DNA from: a bacterium
Lineage (GTDB): Bacteria > Campylobacterota > Campylobacteria > Campylobacterales > Arcobacteraceae
DNA length: 32,429 nt
Direction of reading: 5' to 3'
Assembly: GCA_018816105.1 (NCBI GenBank)
Contig: JAHIWE010000140.1
Span: 1 to 32,429 of the forward strand
The notes under the pieces were generated by a model, which searched no databases, was not told the DNA's origin, and saw only the letters and a list, made by a program, of their open reading frames with translations. Position 1 is the first letter of the stretch. The number at the start of each line of letters is the position of its first letter. The translations under genes were made by a program, and so were the position numbers. Below, one piece after another: positions 16,841-25,466 of the stretch.

Positions 16841-17258
16841 TTAATTTACTTTTCAATATAAAATCGATATCAACTGCAATTATTACTTCATTTAAAGTTT
16901 TTTTAACAAATGCCATTACACCGTATCTAACCATTAATGCATCTAGGTTTGTATTAACTTCACAAACTAGCACAACTTTATTTTCTATTATCTTAACATG
17001 TTTAACATTTTCTTGGCCTACTAAATCAACAGCTTTTTCAATTTCAACTAGAATTGCTTTTTCAACATCTTTTTTTATTTTTTCTTGTTTATCTTCTTCT
17101 ATTTTTAATGTTTTTTTATTTTCTAGTTCTTTTTGTTGCTGCTCTTCAAAAGCTTTTCCTGTATAGTAGTAATAACCTCCAAATAAACAAACTAAAATAA
17201 GTAAAGATATAATCTTTACAATTTTTTGTTTTTTATTTCTTTTAACAGCAACAATCAT
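16830..17258 (-). CDS. Single-pass membrane protein between fliL and flgH, function unknown
   Basis: I do not recognise a named family. The 142 residues show a basic cytoplasmic start (MIVAVKRNKKQKIVK), one membrane helix at about 14-33, a charged coiled stretch at about 37-70 (EEQQQKELENKKTLKIEEDK), and a compact alpha/beta domain at about 70-138 that is probably periplasmic. It lies between fliL (four bases) and flgH (11-base overlap), so it belongs to the flagellar operon. A role in the periplasmic scaffold around the motor, which is large in this phylum, would fit, but that is a guess from position and topology. Confidence 0.7.
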   Translation of the reverse strand: MIVAVKRNKKQKIVKIISLLILVCLFGGYYYYTGKAFEEQQQKELENKKTLKIEEDKQEKIKKDVEKAILVEIEKAVDLVGQENVKHVKIIENKVVLVCEVNTNLDALMVRYGVMAFVKKTLNEVIIAVDIDFILKSKLNAK

Positions 17259-17262
17259 AGTT

Positions 17263-17796
17263 CTATTTTATTACAAATGTAGTAAACAATATAGTTTTTA
17301 CATTGTTTCTAGCAATTTCAGAATTAGAAGCTGTTACTTCATTTATTACATTATTAATATCTTGCATTAATTCATCTTTTAATAAATTTTTCCCACCAAC
17401 AGTTAATAACTCTTCTGAACTTCGAGCACTAATTTGTGAAATTACAACATCAATTATTTCAGCTTTATAATTTTCAACAATAGCTGCAATTGTAGGCTCA
17501 CTACTTTTCACAGAAAAAGATAATTTCATTAATTTTTCTTTACCTCTTGAATCAGTTAAATTTAAAACTAAATCATTAATATCTGCTTTAAATGAATCAC
17601 CATTCTCATTTGCTTCTGCTTTTTGAACTTCTTGAGTTGCAGGGGCATTATTTCCTGAAAGTACACCTTGAGAATATAAAAAGTAGCCTCCACCAACAAC
17701 TGCCAATAACAGAACAACAACTAAGGCTATTAATACAATTATTAAACCTTTTCCCCCACCTGCGCTTTTAACTTCTGGTGTAATTTCTTCTGCCAT
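17263..17796 (-). CDS. fliL: Flagellar basal body-associated protein FliL
   Basis: FliL is an inner-membrane protein that surrounds the stator units and helps them work under load. The 177-residue protein has a short cytoplasmic start, a membrane helix at about 17-41 (IVLIALVVVLLLAVVGGGYF), an acidic linker, and the periplasmic stomatin-like domain containing FKADINDLVLNL, LMKLSFSVKSS, and the end NNVKTILFTTFVIK, matching the family's C-terminal VYFTEFVVQ. AAGGA is well placed before the ATG. It follows the MotE-like gene by two bases. Confidence 0.93.
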   Translation of the reverse strand: MAEEITPEVKSAGGGKGLIIVLIALVVVLLLAVVGGGYFLYSQGVLSGNNAPATQEVQKAEANENGDSFKADINDLVLNLTDSRGKEKLMKLSFSVKSSEPTIAAIVENYKAEIIDVVISQISARSSEELLTVGGKNLLKDELMQDINNVINEVTASNSEIARNNVKTILFTTFVIK

Positions 17797-17798
17797 AT

Positions 17799-18290
17799 TT
17801 AGTCCTTCTTTTCGTTTTTTATATTGTAATTTTCAAGCATTTGAGTAATAATTGATGCATTGGGCACACTTAAAAATTTCATTATTTGTGTTACATTACT
17901 CTCTTTTAATTTTATGAGTATATCAAAAACATCATCAATTTTGCCTTCACTTATCATTTGATTAAAAATATCAGCAGCAATCTTAGGTTTCATTGCATTA
18001 TAAATTTTTGACGTCTTACTTTCTATTTCTAGTTTAATATCTTGTAATATTTCCAAATTCTTATCATGTAAATTTTTTATTTCATTTTTTTCTTTTTGTA
18101 TTTGTGCAAGTATACCTTCTAACTCTTTTTTTCTTTCTTGATACTCTTGCTCTTTTTCATTATAAAAATTATTCAATTCTTTTTTTAACTCTATAACTTC
18201 AAATTTTTGCCTAGTTAAAGAACTACTTGTTTCTTCTGCATTTATATTTAATGTTACTAAAATTAAAATACATAATAATTTACTAATCAA
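17799..18290 (-). CDS. MotE-like periplasmic coiled-coil protein with MgtE-N-type domain
   Basis: The 163-residue precursor has a signal peptide (about 1-18, ending near NINA), a long charged coiled coil (about 30-95), and a C-terminal bundle (KIYNAMKPKIAADIFNQMIS, later VFDILIKLKESNVTQIMKFL) that looks like the MgtE N-terminal domain. This layout is that of MotE-type proteins, which act in the periplasm as partners of stator or motor parts. It sits between the FliJ-like gene and fliL, consistent with a motor role. The start is TTG, with AAAGGA seven bases upstream, overlapping the end of the previous gene. Confidence 0.75.
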   Translation of the reverse strand: MISKLLCILILVTLNINAEETSSSLTRQKFEVIELKKELNNFYNEKEQEYQERKKELEGILAQIQKEKNEIKNLHDKNLEILQDIKLEIESKTSKIYNAMKPKIAADIFNQMISEGKIDDVFDILIKLKESNVTQIMKFLSVPNASIITQMLENYNIKNEKKD

Positions 18291-18294
18291 TACA

Positions 18295-18699
18295 CTATCC
18301 TTTTATATATTTACTTTGAATATATTCATTAGAAGCTTCTTCTTCTGCTAATAAAAATTTTTTTATTCTTTCTTTCTTCTCTTCTTCAAGAATATATCCA
18401 AATTGTTCACTCTCTTTTTGAAGTTCTATAATCTCTTTAATAATACTTTCAATTTGTAAATTTATATTATTCTTTTCAATATTAAGTTTTTGAATATGCA
18501 TTTTCATTGTATTTTTATGCATTGTCAAAATCATAAAATCTGATATTGCACCAATTCTTTCTACACTTGCAGTGGCTATACTATTTTGTGTTAATGAAAT
18601 CTCAATATCTAATTTCTCAATTTTAGATTCTAATTGAGCTTTTTGCATTAATTTCTGATCAGTTTGATTTTTTTTTAGATTATATAATTTTTCAATCAA
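18295..18699 (-). CDS. FliJ-like coiled-coil protein
   Basis: A 134-residue all-helical protein, predicted as two long antiparallel helices (about 3-60 and 65-125) rich in Glu, Lys, Gln and Ile, with no signal peptide. FliJ, the export-gate stalk that works with the FliI ATPase, has this size and shape and diverges strongly in sequence. Position in a flagellar operon after fliQ supports it. A fliH-like or general coiled-coil role cannot be excluded. The start is TTG with GGTAA upstream; no ATG is available near the N-terminus. Confidence 0.6.
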   Translation of the reverse strand: MIEKLYNLKKNQTDQKLMQKAQLESKIEKLDIEISLTQNSIATASVERIGAISDFMILTMHKNTMKMHIQKLNIEKNNINLQIESIIKEIIELQKESEQFGYILEEEKKERIKKFLLAEEEASNEYIQSKYIKG

Positions 18700-18701
18700 G
18701 A

Positions 18702-18962
18702 TTAATTACCAAATACTAATATTATATTCCATAAATCTTTTGTATAAGTTTCCATATGATCCCCTATCCAAGGAAGTGAAATCAAAATAAAAGCTGAAAC
18801 AAAAACCATTTTAGGAACAAAAGATAAAGAAGCATCACTTACTTGAGTTACTGCTTGAAATACTGAAATAATAAGACCAATAATCATACTTACGATTAAT
18901 GAAGGTAGTCCTAATATCAATATTATTTTTACGGTATTTTCTGCAATTGCAATTAAATCCAT
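18702..18962 (-). CDS. fliQ: Flagellar export gate protein FliQ
   Basis: FliQ is one of the three membrane proteins (FliP, FliQ, FliR) that form the type III export gate. At 86 residues it has the usual length and two hydrophobic hairpin helices, about 12-38 and 50-72. The VSMIIGLIISVFQAVTQVSDASLSF segment contains the family's conserved GL..S..QA.TQ..+..L.F pattern, and PWIGDHM follows the second helix. The ATG is well defined, two bases after the upstream gene. fliP and fliR are not in the window. Confidence 0.95.
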   Translation of the reverse strand: MDLIAIAENTVKIILILGLPSLIVSMIIGLIISVFQAVTQVSDASLSFVPKMVFVSAFILISLPWIGDHMETYTKDLWNIILVFGN

Positions 18963-18964
18963 AG

Positions 18965-20098
18965 TTAGTCTTTTATTTTTATTGTTATCTCTAAAGTTTT
19001 ATTACTTAATAGCTTAGAAATCAGTTGAGCTAATTCATCAGTATTTGATGAACTAGAAACACTTATTGTATTACTACTTTTTTCTAATAAATCAGTTTTT
19101 TCGCTTTTTTCTTGATTTAAACCACTATTAGTGCAATTTAAAGCCTCTAATAAATCTTTTTCTGTTAAAGAATCTAATTCAAAAAATTCATCATTACTCA
19201 TACTTTTTTCTCCTTGCAAAGATTCATTAGAAATTTCTTTTTTATCTAATTGATTCTCTTTATTATCTTGAATTTCATCTATTTTATTAGCAAAAATATC
19301 TTCTAGAAAATCTAAATCTTCAAATTCTTCATTGTCATCTTCATCATCTTCTATTTCTTCACCAAAATCGAAACCTGAAAATTCTTTTTTATCTTTAGCA
19401 TCATCATTATTAATGGCTTTATCATCATAATCAAATGATATATTATTTAATCCAAAATTATCATTAAAATTCATTATATCATCAAATTCATTTTTAGATA
19501 TTTCTGTTAAATTATTATCAATATCCCCCATTGAACTCAACATATCTTCAGGATCACTTAGATTAATATCATTTCTCATATCAAATAAATCTTCTAGATT
19601 TTCTTCTTCAACATTATTATCAATTTTAGTTTCTTGAGAAAGTTCTTCTTTTGCTAACAACTGGGATAATTCATCATCCAATTCTACTGTATCTTCTTTT
19701 TCAAGAGTTTCAGTTGAATCATCAAATACTGATTCTTTTGAATTTGAATTCATTTTTTTTTCTTCATCATGTTTTCGAAGAATATATTTAGGAATTTCTG
19801 ACAAGCTATTTATTGATAAATCAGAAATACCACTATCAAGTAAAAACTCTTCTTCAATACCATCTTTTGGTGCAAAAAATTTAATTTTTTTATTTAAAGA
19901 ATTTTTTTTTATAATTTTTTCATCATCGATTAAATATATGTCTTTTGGATTATTTTTAATAGTTTGTTTTAATTCACTTAAATCATCTATTTCTTTAATT
20001 AATGAGTCTTCATCAAGTTTAAATTTAATATTTGAATGTTCTAAAGTTTCGTGTATTTCTTTTTTAAAACTGTTATTACCATAAATGTAAATATTCAA
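18965..20098 (-). CDS. Acidic flagellar-operon protein with receiver-like N-terminus, function unknown
   Basis: I do not recognise this protein. With the preferred TTG at 20098 (AGGG seven bases upstream) it has 377 residues; a longer in-frame TTG at 20113 exists without a good ribosome-binding site. Residues 1-110 follow the alternating strand-helix order of a receiver domain: NIYIYG, a helix, a strand, a helix, IYLIDDE, then KIKFFAPKDGIEEEFLLDSG and SDLSINSLSE. The acidic pair after strand 1, the Thr/Ser and the Lys are missing, so it would be a pseudo-receiver. Residues about 115-345 are extremely rich in Asp and Glu and probably disordered. The tail (LAQLISKLL, LEITIKIKD) looks folded. 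It heads the fliQ operon. Confidence 0.65.
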   Translation of the reverse strand: MNIYIYGNNSFKKEIHETLEHSNIKFKLDEDSLIKEIDDLSELKQTIKNNPKDIYLIDDEKIIKKNSLNKKIKFFAPKDGIEEEFLLDSGISDLSINSLSEIPKYILRKHDEEKKMNSNSKESVFDDSTETLEKEDTVELDDELSQLLAKEELSQETKIDNNVEEENLEDLFDMRNDINLSDPEDMLSSMGDIDNNLTEISKNEFDDIMNFNDNFGLNNISFDYDDKAINNDDAKDKKEFSGFDFGEEIEDDEDDNEEFEDLDFLEDIFANKIDEIQDNKENQLDKKEISNESLQGEKSMSNDEFFELDSLTEKDLLEALNCTNSGLNQEKSEKTDLLEKSSNTISVSSSSNTDELAQLISKLLSNKTLEITIKIKD

Positions 20099-20132
20099 TA
20101 TATAACCCTGCAAAATAATTTTATTAACCTAG

Positions 20133-20138
20133 ATTATA
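20133..20138 (-). promoter_or_regulatory. Candidate -10 box of the long fliQ-flgK flagellar operon
   Basis: TATAAT on the - strand. Transcription would start near 20126, about 28 bases before the preferred TTG at 20098. It lies in the 95-base divergent gap with flgI, which also holds CGATAA at 20158-20163 on the + strand, a possible but weak -10 element for flgI. Confidence 0.45.
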
Positions 20139-20193
20139 CCTTTTTTTATTAAATTTTCGATAAAATAAAAACAATTAATAATTAAGGATAATA

Positions 20194-21243
20194 TTGAGAT
20201 ATTTTTTTATAATTACAATTTTATTATCTTCTTTGTATTCTCAAACTATCAAAGACATTTCCAACGTAATTGGAATAAGAGAAAATCAACTTATTGGATA
20301 TGGATTAATTGTTGGACTTGCAGGAACTGGTGATAAATCAAAGTTCACAATGCAATCCTTACAAAACCTATTAAGAAACTCTTATATAAAAATTCCAGCA
20401 GGTTCAATTAACTCAAAAAATATTGCAGCAGTTATGGTAACAGCTGAATTACCTCCTTTTTCTAGACAAGGTGATAAAATAAAAGTAAAAGTTTCAACAA
20501 TTGGAGATGCAAAATCTGTAGATAATGGAGAACTTTTAATTACACAGTTAAAAGGTGTTGATGGAAATGTTTATGCTCTAGCGCAAGGTACAATTTTAGC
20601 CCATGAGAATAATAAAACATCAGGTTTTATTTATGATGGAGCAACTGTTGAAAATGAGATTAATTTTAATTTAAGAGATGAAAATTCAATTCAGCTAAGC
20701 CTTTTAAAAAATTCTGCTAAAAATGCAGATTTAATCGAAACAAAAATAAATGAAAAATTTGGTGCAAAATTAGCAACTGCACTTGATACAAGAACAATTG
20801 AAATTATGAAACCAGCAAATATTTCAATTGTAAAGTTCTTATCTATGGTTCAAAATATTGAACTTGATTCATCATTTAAGAAAAAAGTTATTATAGATAT
20901 GAGTAGAGAATCAGTTATAACAGGTGGAGATATCCCTATTGACCCTGTTACAATTGCTAGAGATACATTTACAATTAGAATTGATAAATCAGGGCTTAGT
21001 GATGCTGCATGGAATGATGCCAAACAAAACTCTGGAGTTGATATTGGTGATAATGTTAAAATTGCTGATAAACCTGTTATAAATATTGATAATGCAATGA
21101 TTAATACAAAAGGAACACCTACAATATCAGATTTAGTAAGAGCAATGAAAGTAATGAAAGTACCAATGAGTGAGATTATTGATACACTTAAAATGGTAAA
21201 AGAAATGGGTGCAATCGATGTTGAGATTGAGGTAAGAGGATAA
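20194..21243 (+). CDS. flgI: Flagellar P-ring protein FlgI
   Basis: FlgI builds the P ring around the rod in the periplasm. The 349-residue precursor has a signal peptide (about 1-16), then the strongly conserved IKDISNVIGIRENQLIGYGL and VGLAGTGDKSKFTMQSL regions, NIAAVMVTAELPPFSRQGD, and VVVIDMSRESVITGG-type residues near 230-245. The end VKEMGAIDVEIEVRG is typical. The start is TTG; AAGGA lies six bases upstream and reading begins exactly at the signal peptide. fliM follows after one base, so the two form an operon. Confidence 0.95.
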   Translation: MRYFFIITILLSSLYSQTIKDISNVIGIRENQLIGYGLIVGLAGTGDKSKFTMQSLQNLLRNSYIKIPAGSINSKNIAAVMVTAELPPFSRQGDKIKVKVSTIGDAKSVDNGELLITQLKGVDGNVYALAQGTILAHENNKTSGFIYDGATVENEINFNLRDENSIQLSLLKNSAKNADLIETKINEKFGAKLATALDTRTIEIMKPANISIVKFLSMVQNIELDSSFKKKVIIDMSRESVITGGDIPIDPVTIARDTFTIRIDKSGLSDAAWNDAKQNSGVDIGDNVKIADKPVINIDNAMINTKGTPTISDLVRAMKVMKVPMSEIIDTLKMVKEMGAIDVEIEVRG

Positions 21244-21244
21244 T

Positions 21245-22342
21245 ATGGCTGAATTTTTAAGTCAAGATGAAATTGATGCACTTTTAGATATAGCTGAACA
21301 AGGGGAGGATATTGATAACTCGCCAATTGAAAAGGTTATATCTAAAGAGAAAAATTATTCTATTTATGACTTTAAAAAACCAAATAGAATCACAGCAGAT
21401 CAATTAAAAGCATTTTCTGCTATGCATGATAAAATGCTAAGAGATTTTGTTACAGATTTATCTTCAATGCTTAGAAAAATAGTTGATGTTAAACTTTACT
21501 CAATTGAGCAAATGACATATGGTGAATTTATTTTATCTATTCCTCAAATAACATCTTTAAATACATTATCTATTAAGCCTTTAGAGGGACGGATTGTAAT
21601 AGAATGTAATCCTGCTATATCACATAAAATAATTGCTGAATTATTAGGTTCTGGTGCAGTAAATACAAGTGATAATATTGATAGAGAATTAACTGAAATT
21701 GAAATTGAAATACTTGAACATTTTTATAAAATGTTTATTAAAAATTTGTATAAGACTTGGCATGACGTTTCAACACTAAACTTTAAAATTGAATCAAGAG
21801 ATACAAATGCAAATGCTATTCAAATTGTTTCAGATCATGAAATTGTTTTATTAGTGGTTCTTGAAATTACAATTGATGAAGAATCAGGATTTTTATCAAT
21901 TTGTTATCCTATTTCATATTTTGAACCCTTATTAAATAAAATTGTTGAAAAAATATTTTCTGAAGGTAGAAATAGAAAAACAAGTAGAAAAAGAGATATT
22001 AAAACTTTAATTTCGGGTGCTAGGATGAAAGTTGAGTCAATTATGGCTGAAACTGAATTAACAGCATATGAAATAATGCATTTAAAAGAGAATGATGTTA
22101 TTGTATTTAATAAAAATGCAACATCATCAACTGCAACAATATATATCAATAAAAAAGAGAAGTTTTCATCAATTTCTGGAATCTCAAATAATAGAAAAGC
22201 TATACAAATAAGAGCTAACTTAGATAGAGAAAAGCAAGAAACTCTTGATGCATTAAGAATGATGAGAGAAGAACGAGAATTAAAGGCAAAAGAAGCATCT
22301 GAAAATATCAGAAAACTTCTAAACCAAAAAGATGGCAGATAG
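21245..22342 (+). CDS. fliM: Flagellar motor switch protein FliM
   Basis: FliM is part of the C ring that sets rotation direction and binds CheY-P. The 365-residue protein begins with the CheY-binding segment LSQDEIDALLD (residues 4-14), continues with the middle domain (FKKPNRITADQLKAFSAMHD, then LSIKPLEGRIVIECNP), and ends with a SpoA domain (VESIMAETELTAYEIMHLKENDVI) plus a charged helical tail of about 35 residues. It starts one base after flgI. A strong terminator overlaps the stop codon, and pyrC converges behind it. Confidence 0.96.
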   Translation: MAEFLSQDEIDALLDIAEQGEDIDNSPIEKVISKEKNYSIYDFKKPNRITADQLKAFSAMHDKMLRDFVTDLSSMLRKIVDVKLYSIEQMTYGEFILSIPQITSLNTLSIKPLEGRIVIECNPAISHKIIAELLGSGAVNTSDNIDRELTEIEIEILEHFYKMFIKNLYKTWHDVSTLNFKIESRDTNANAIQIVSDHEIVLLVVLEITIDEESGFLSICYPISYFEPLLNKIVEKIFSEGRNRKTSRKRDIKTLISGARMKVESIMAETELTAYEIMHLKENDVIVFNKNATSSTATIYINKKEKFSSISGISNNRKAIQIRANLDREKQETLDALRMMREERELKAKEASENIRKLLNQKDGR

Positions 22343-22354
22343 GCTATCTTTTTT
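22326..22354 (+). terminator. Intrinsic terminator of flgI-fliM
   Basis: AAAAAGATGGC pairs with GCTATCTTTTT (one G-U pair, six-base loop), followed by a T-run. The stem contains the last codons of fliM, its stop codon is in the loop, and the T-run touches the convergent pyrC stop. Confidence 0.7.
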
Positions 22355-23380
22355 AATTAATTGATTCAATACTCCAAGAAATTGTCTCACCTGCATACAT
22401 AGGCACTACATTTTCATTTTTATACTCATAAATAGCAGGAACAACAAAATCTTTTTTAACTAGGTTTATACTCTTACTTGTTAAATTCAAATTATAAATT
22501 TTTTGTGCATTTAACGAAACAAAAGCATTTAAATTTTCTAAACAATTATGTTTTTCAAAAAGCTCTACTAATACTTGTAAAGCAATAGGTGAAGTAAATA
22601 CACCAGCAGCACAGCCACAAGACTCTTTCTTATGTTTTGGATGAGGAGCTGAATCAGAACCAAACATCAATTTTGGATGAGCTTTTAAAGCAGCATTCAA
22701 TAAAGCTGTTCTATCTTCAGGTCTTTTTGCAATTGGTTTACAAAATAAATGAGGAGCTAGCATTCCACCTGCAACATCATCAAGTGTTATTAATAAATGA
22801 TGCAAGGTAACAGTTGCATATAAATTATCATACTTATCTAATAATTCAACAGCATCTTTTGTAGTGATGTGCTCCATAATGATTTTTAAATCTGGAAAAG
22901 CTTTTGCAATTGCTTCATAAATTGGCATAAACTCTTTTTCTCTATCCATAACAAAACCATTTGTTTCACCATGAATACATAAAGGAATACCTAGCTTACT
23001 CATTGATTCTAAAGTTGGTCTTAAAACTTCTACATCCATAGAAGATACACCTGTTTCAGAATTTGTAGTAATTCCTGCTGGATATAATTTTATTCCAATA
23101 ATATCATTTTTTACATCTTCTAAAAACTCATAAGAGTAATCATTTTTAAAAAACAATGTTACATATGCTTCAAAATTATCACCTTTACAAGCTTCTTTAA
23201 TTCTTTGTTTATAAGATAACAAAGCTTCTTTTGTTGTAATTGGAGGCACTAAATTTGGCATAATTAAAGCACCACTAAAAGTATTAGAAGTTAAAGGTCC
23301 CACAAGTTTTAGCATATCACCATCTCTTAGGTGAAGATGCATATCCAATGGTTCATTTAATAAAAAAGATGTTGATGACA

Positions 23381-23381
<1 letters not shown>
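22353..23381 (-). CDS. pyrC: Dihydroorotase
   Basis: PyrC closes carbamoyl-aspartate to dihydroorotate in pyrimidine synthesis. The 342-residue protein is of the E. coli-type class II: metal-binding MHLHLRD (His15, His17), IGIKLYPAG with the carboxylated Lys98, [13 protein letters not shown], and FGSDSAPH with the catalytic Asp. Its ATG overlaps the stop codon of the upstream PII gene (TAATG), so the two are translationally coupled. That links a nitrogen-status sensor to an enzyme of a nitrogen-rich pathway. The family assignment is certain. Confidence 0.96.
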
Positions 23382-23740
<359 letters not shown>

Positions 23741-23768
23741 TTATATTTTAACAAAATTTTTTTAAATT

Positions 23769-23802
23769 AATATTATCTAGATTAAAAAATCTAAATAATA
23801 TT
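23769..23802 (-). terminator. Hairpin between amtB copy 1 and PII copy 1
   Basis: AATATTATCTAGATT and AATCTAAATAATATT form a 15-bp stem with one G-U pair and a four-base loop, six bases after the amtB stop. It may end part of the transcripts, so that the PII-pyrC segment is less expressed or uses its own promoter. No strong T-run follows. Confidence 0.5.
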
Positions 23803-23807
23803 ATATT

Positions 23808-24995
23808 TTAGAATGCTCGTTTAAATTCTGGGTATGCTTCAAGTCCACACTCTTCAACGTCTAGCCCTTGCATTTCTTCATCATTTCCAGCTCTTAATGG
23901 CATTATTTTATTAATTATATATAAAACAATAAATGAACTAACAAAGGCAAAAATTCCAACTACTATTATTCCTTTTAATTGTCCTAACAATGTTATATCA
24001 TCTCCATTTGATGCAAATAAGCCAACAGCTATTGTTCCCCAAATACCATTTACTAGGTGAACAGATAGAGCACCAACAGGATCATCGATTCTTAATTTAT
24101 CAAATAAAGCAACACCAATTACAACCAATCCACCACCAATTGCACCAACTAAAATAGGTGTATAGATATCATATAAATCAGGTCCAGCAGTAACTGCTAC
24201 TAATCCACCTAAAGCTCCATTTAAAATCATAGTAAGATCTAATTTTTTATACATAATTTGCATAATAATTGCAACCATAATAGCACCACAAAGACCAGCT
24301 GTATTTGTATTCATAATAGTTAAAGCAACAGCATCAGCATTTTCTTTACTTGCAATTGATCCTACACTTCCACCATTAAATCCAAACCAACCAATCCATA
24401 ATAAAAATGCACCTAAAGTTACAAGAGGAATATTTGAAGCTGGAATTACTCTAATAGAACCCTCTTTTGTATATCTTCCTTTTCTAGCTCCAATTATTAA
24501 AATTGCGGCTAATAAAGCCCATCCTCCAGTACTATGAATTACTGTAGAGCCTGCTAAGTCATACATTGATAATTCTAAAACTGTACCTTCTAGAAAATTT
24601 GAACCCCAAGTAACATTTACAATTAAAGGATATAAAACAGATGCCATAATTACTGTAAATAAAGACAATGGAATTATTTTAGCTCTTTCACTAACTCCTC
24701 CACTCATTATATTTACAACTTTTCCAACAAATGCCATTTGAAACATAAATGCAGCCCATTTACTCATACTATCACTTCCGAAATCACCAAATGCTAACGA
24801 GTAACCAAATAGTAAAAAAGCCAAAGAGGCAATCGCATAAATAAGTGTGTTGATAGTTAATACCGCTGTAACATTTTTTGTTCTAACGATTCCTGCTTCC
24901 AGCATAGCAAAACCTGGAACCATAAAAATTATTAATGTCATTGCAAAGATTGCATACAGAGTATCTATTATGTAAGATATTGATTCAATGTCCAT
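23808..24995 (-). CDS. amtB: Ammonium transporter, copy 1
   Basis: AmtB-type trimeric channel for ammonium uptake across the inner membrane. The 395-residue protein has no signal peptide and about 11 membrane helices. Key residues are in place: the Phe gate FQMAF (Phe85, Phe89), Trp130, Asp146 in YDLAGS, and the twin histidines His154 (STVIHSTGG) and His313 (ALSVHLVNGIWG). The C-terminal tail GLDVEECGLEAYPEFKRAF in part is the region that interacts with PII. AAGGA precedes the ATG. A second amtB-PII pair lies directly upstream on the same strand. A palindrome at 25057-25073 lies above its promoter. Confidence 0.96.
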   Translation of the reverse strand: MDIESISYIIDTLYAIFAMTLIIFMVPGFAMLEAGIVRTKNVTAVLTINTLIYAIASLAFLLFGYSLAFGDFGSDSMSKWAAFMFQMAFVGKVVNIMSGGVSERAKIIPLSLFTVIMASVLYPLIVNVTWGSNFLEGTVLELSMYDLAGSTVIHSTGGWALLAAILIIGARKGRYTKEGSIRVIPASNIPLVTLGAFLLWIGWFGFNGGSVGSIASKENADAVALTIMNTNTAGLCGAIMVAIIMQIMYKKLDLTMILNGALGGLVAVTAGPDLYDIYTPILVGAIGGGLVVIGVALFDKLRIDDPVGALSVHLVNGIWGTIAVGLFASNGDDITLLGQLKGIIVVGIFAFVSSFIVLYIINKIMPLRAGNDEEMQGLDVEECGLEAYPEFKRAF

Positions 24996-25018
24996 AATAT
25001 TCCTTTATTTTTTAGAAT

Positions 25019-25024
25019 ATTATA
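25019..25024 (-). promoter_or_regulatory. Candidate -10 box of amtB copy 1
   Basis: TATAAT on the - strand, 23 bases before the start codon. A TTGTTG stretch (25043-25048) lies 18 bases upstream. A second TATAAT at 25030-25035 is an alternative. Confidence 0.5.
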
Positions 25025-25056
25025 ACACTATTATAAAATATACAACAATCTAATGC

Positions 25057-25073
25057 TGTATATAAAGTATACA
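25057..25073. promoter_or_regulatory. Palindromic operator candidate upstream of amtB copy 1
   Basis: TGTATA-TAAAG-TATACA, a perfect 6-5-6 inverted repeat. Its near edge is 32 bases above the -10 box. The same half-sites and spacing recur exactly upstream of amtB copy 2, at almost the same distance. The binding protein is not known. Confidence 0.65.
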
Positions 25074-25074
25074 T

Positions 25075-25103
25075 TTTGAGGAAAAAAGTATATTTTCCTC
25101 AAA
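25075..25103 (-). terminator. Terminator of the amtB copy 2-PII copy 2 operon
   Basis: TTTGAGGAAAA and TTTTCCTCAAA form a perfect 11-bp stem around a seven-base loop, 11 bases past the PII stop. The T-run after it is poor, so read-through into amtB copy 1 is possible. Confidence 0.6.
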
Positions 25104-25114
25104 TTAATTAAAAA

Positions 25115-25456
<342 letters not shown>

Positions 25457-25466
25457 TTATCCTTAA

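Noticed and set aside
20850-21326. 158-residue open frame on the - strand across flgI and fliM.
   Set aside because: It is antisense to two well-conserved genes, has no ribosome-binding site of note, and its protein is low in charged residues as expected of a reverse-frame shadow.
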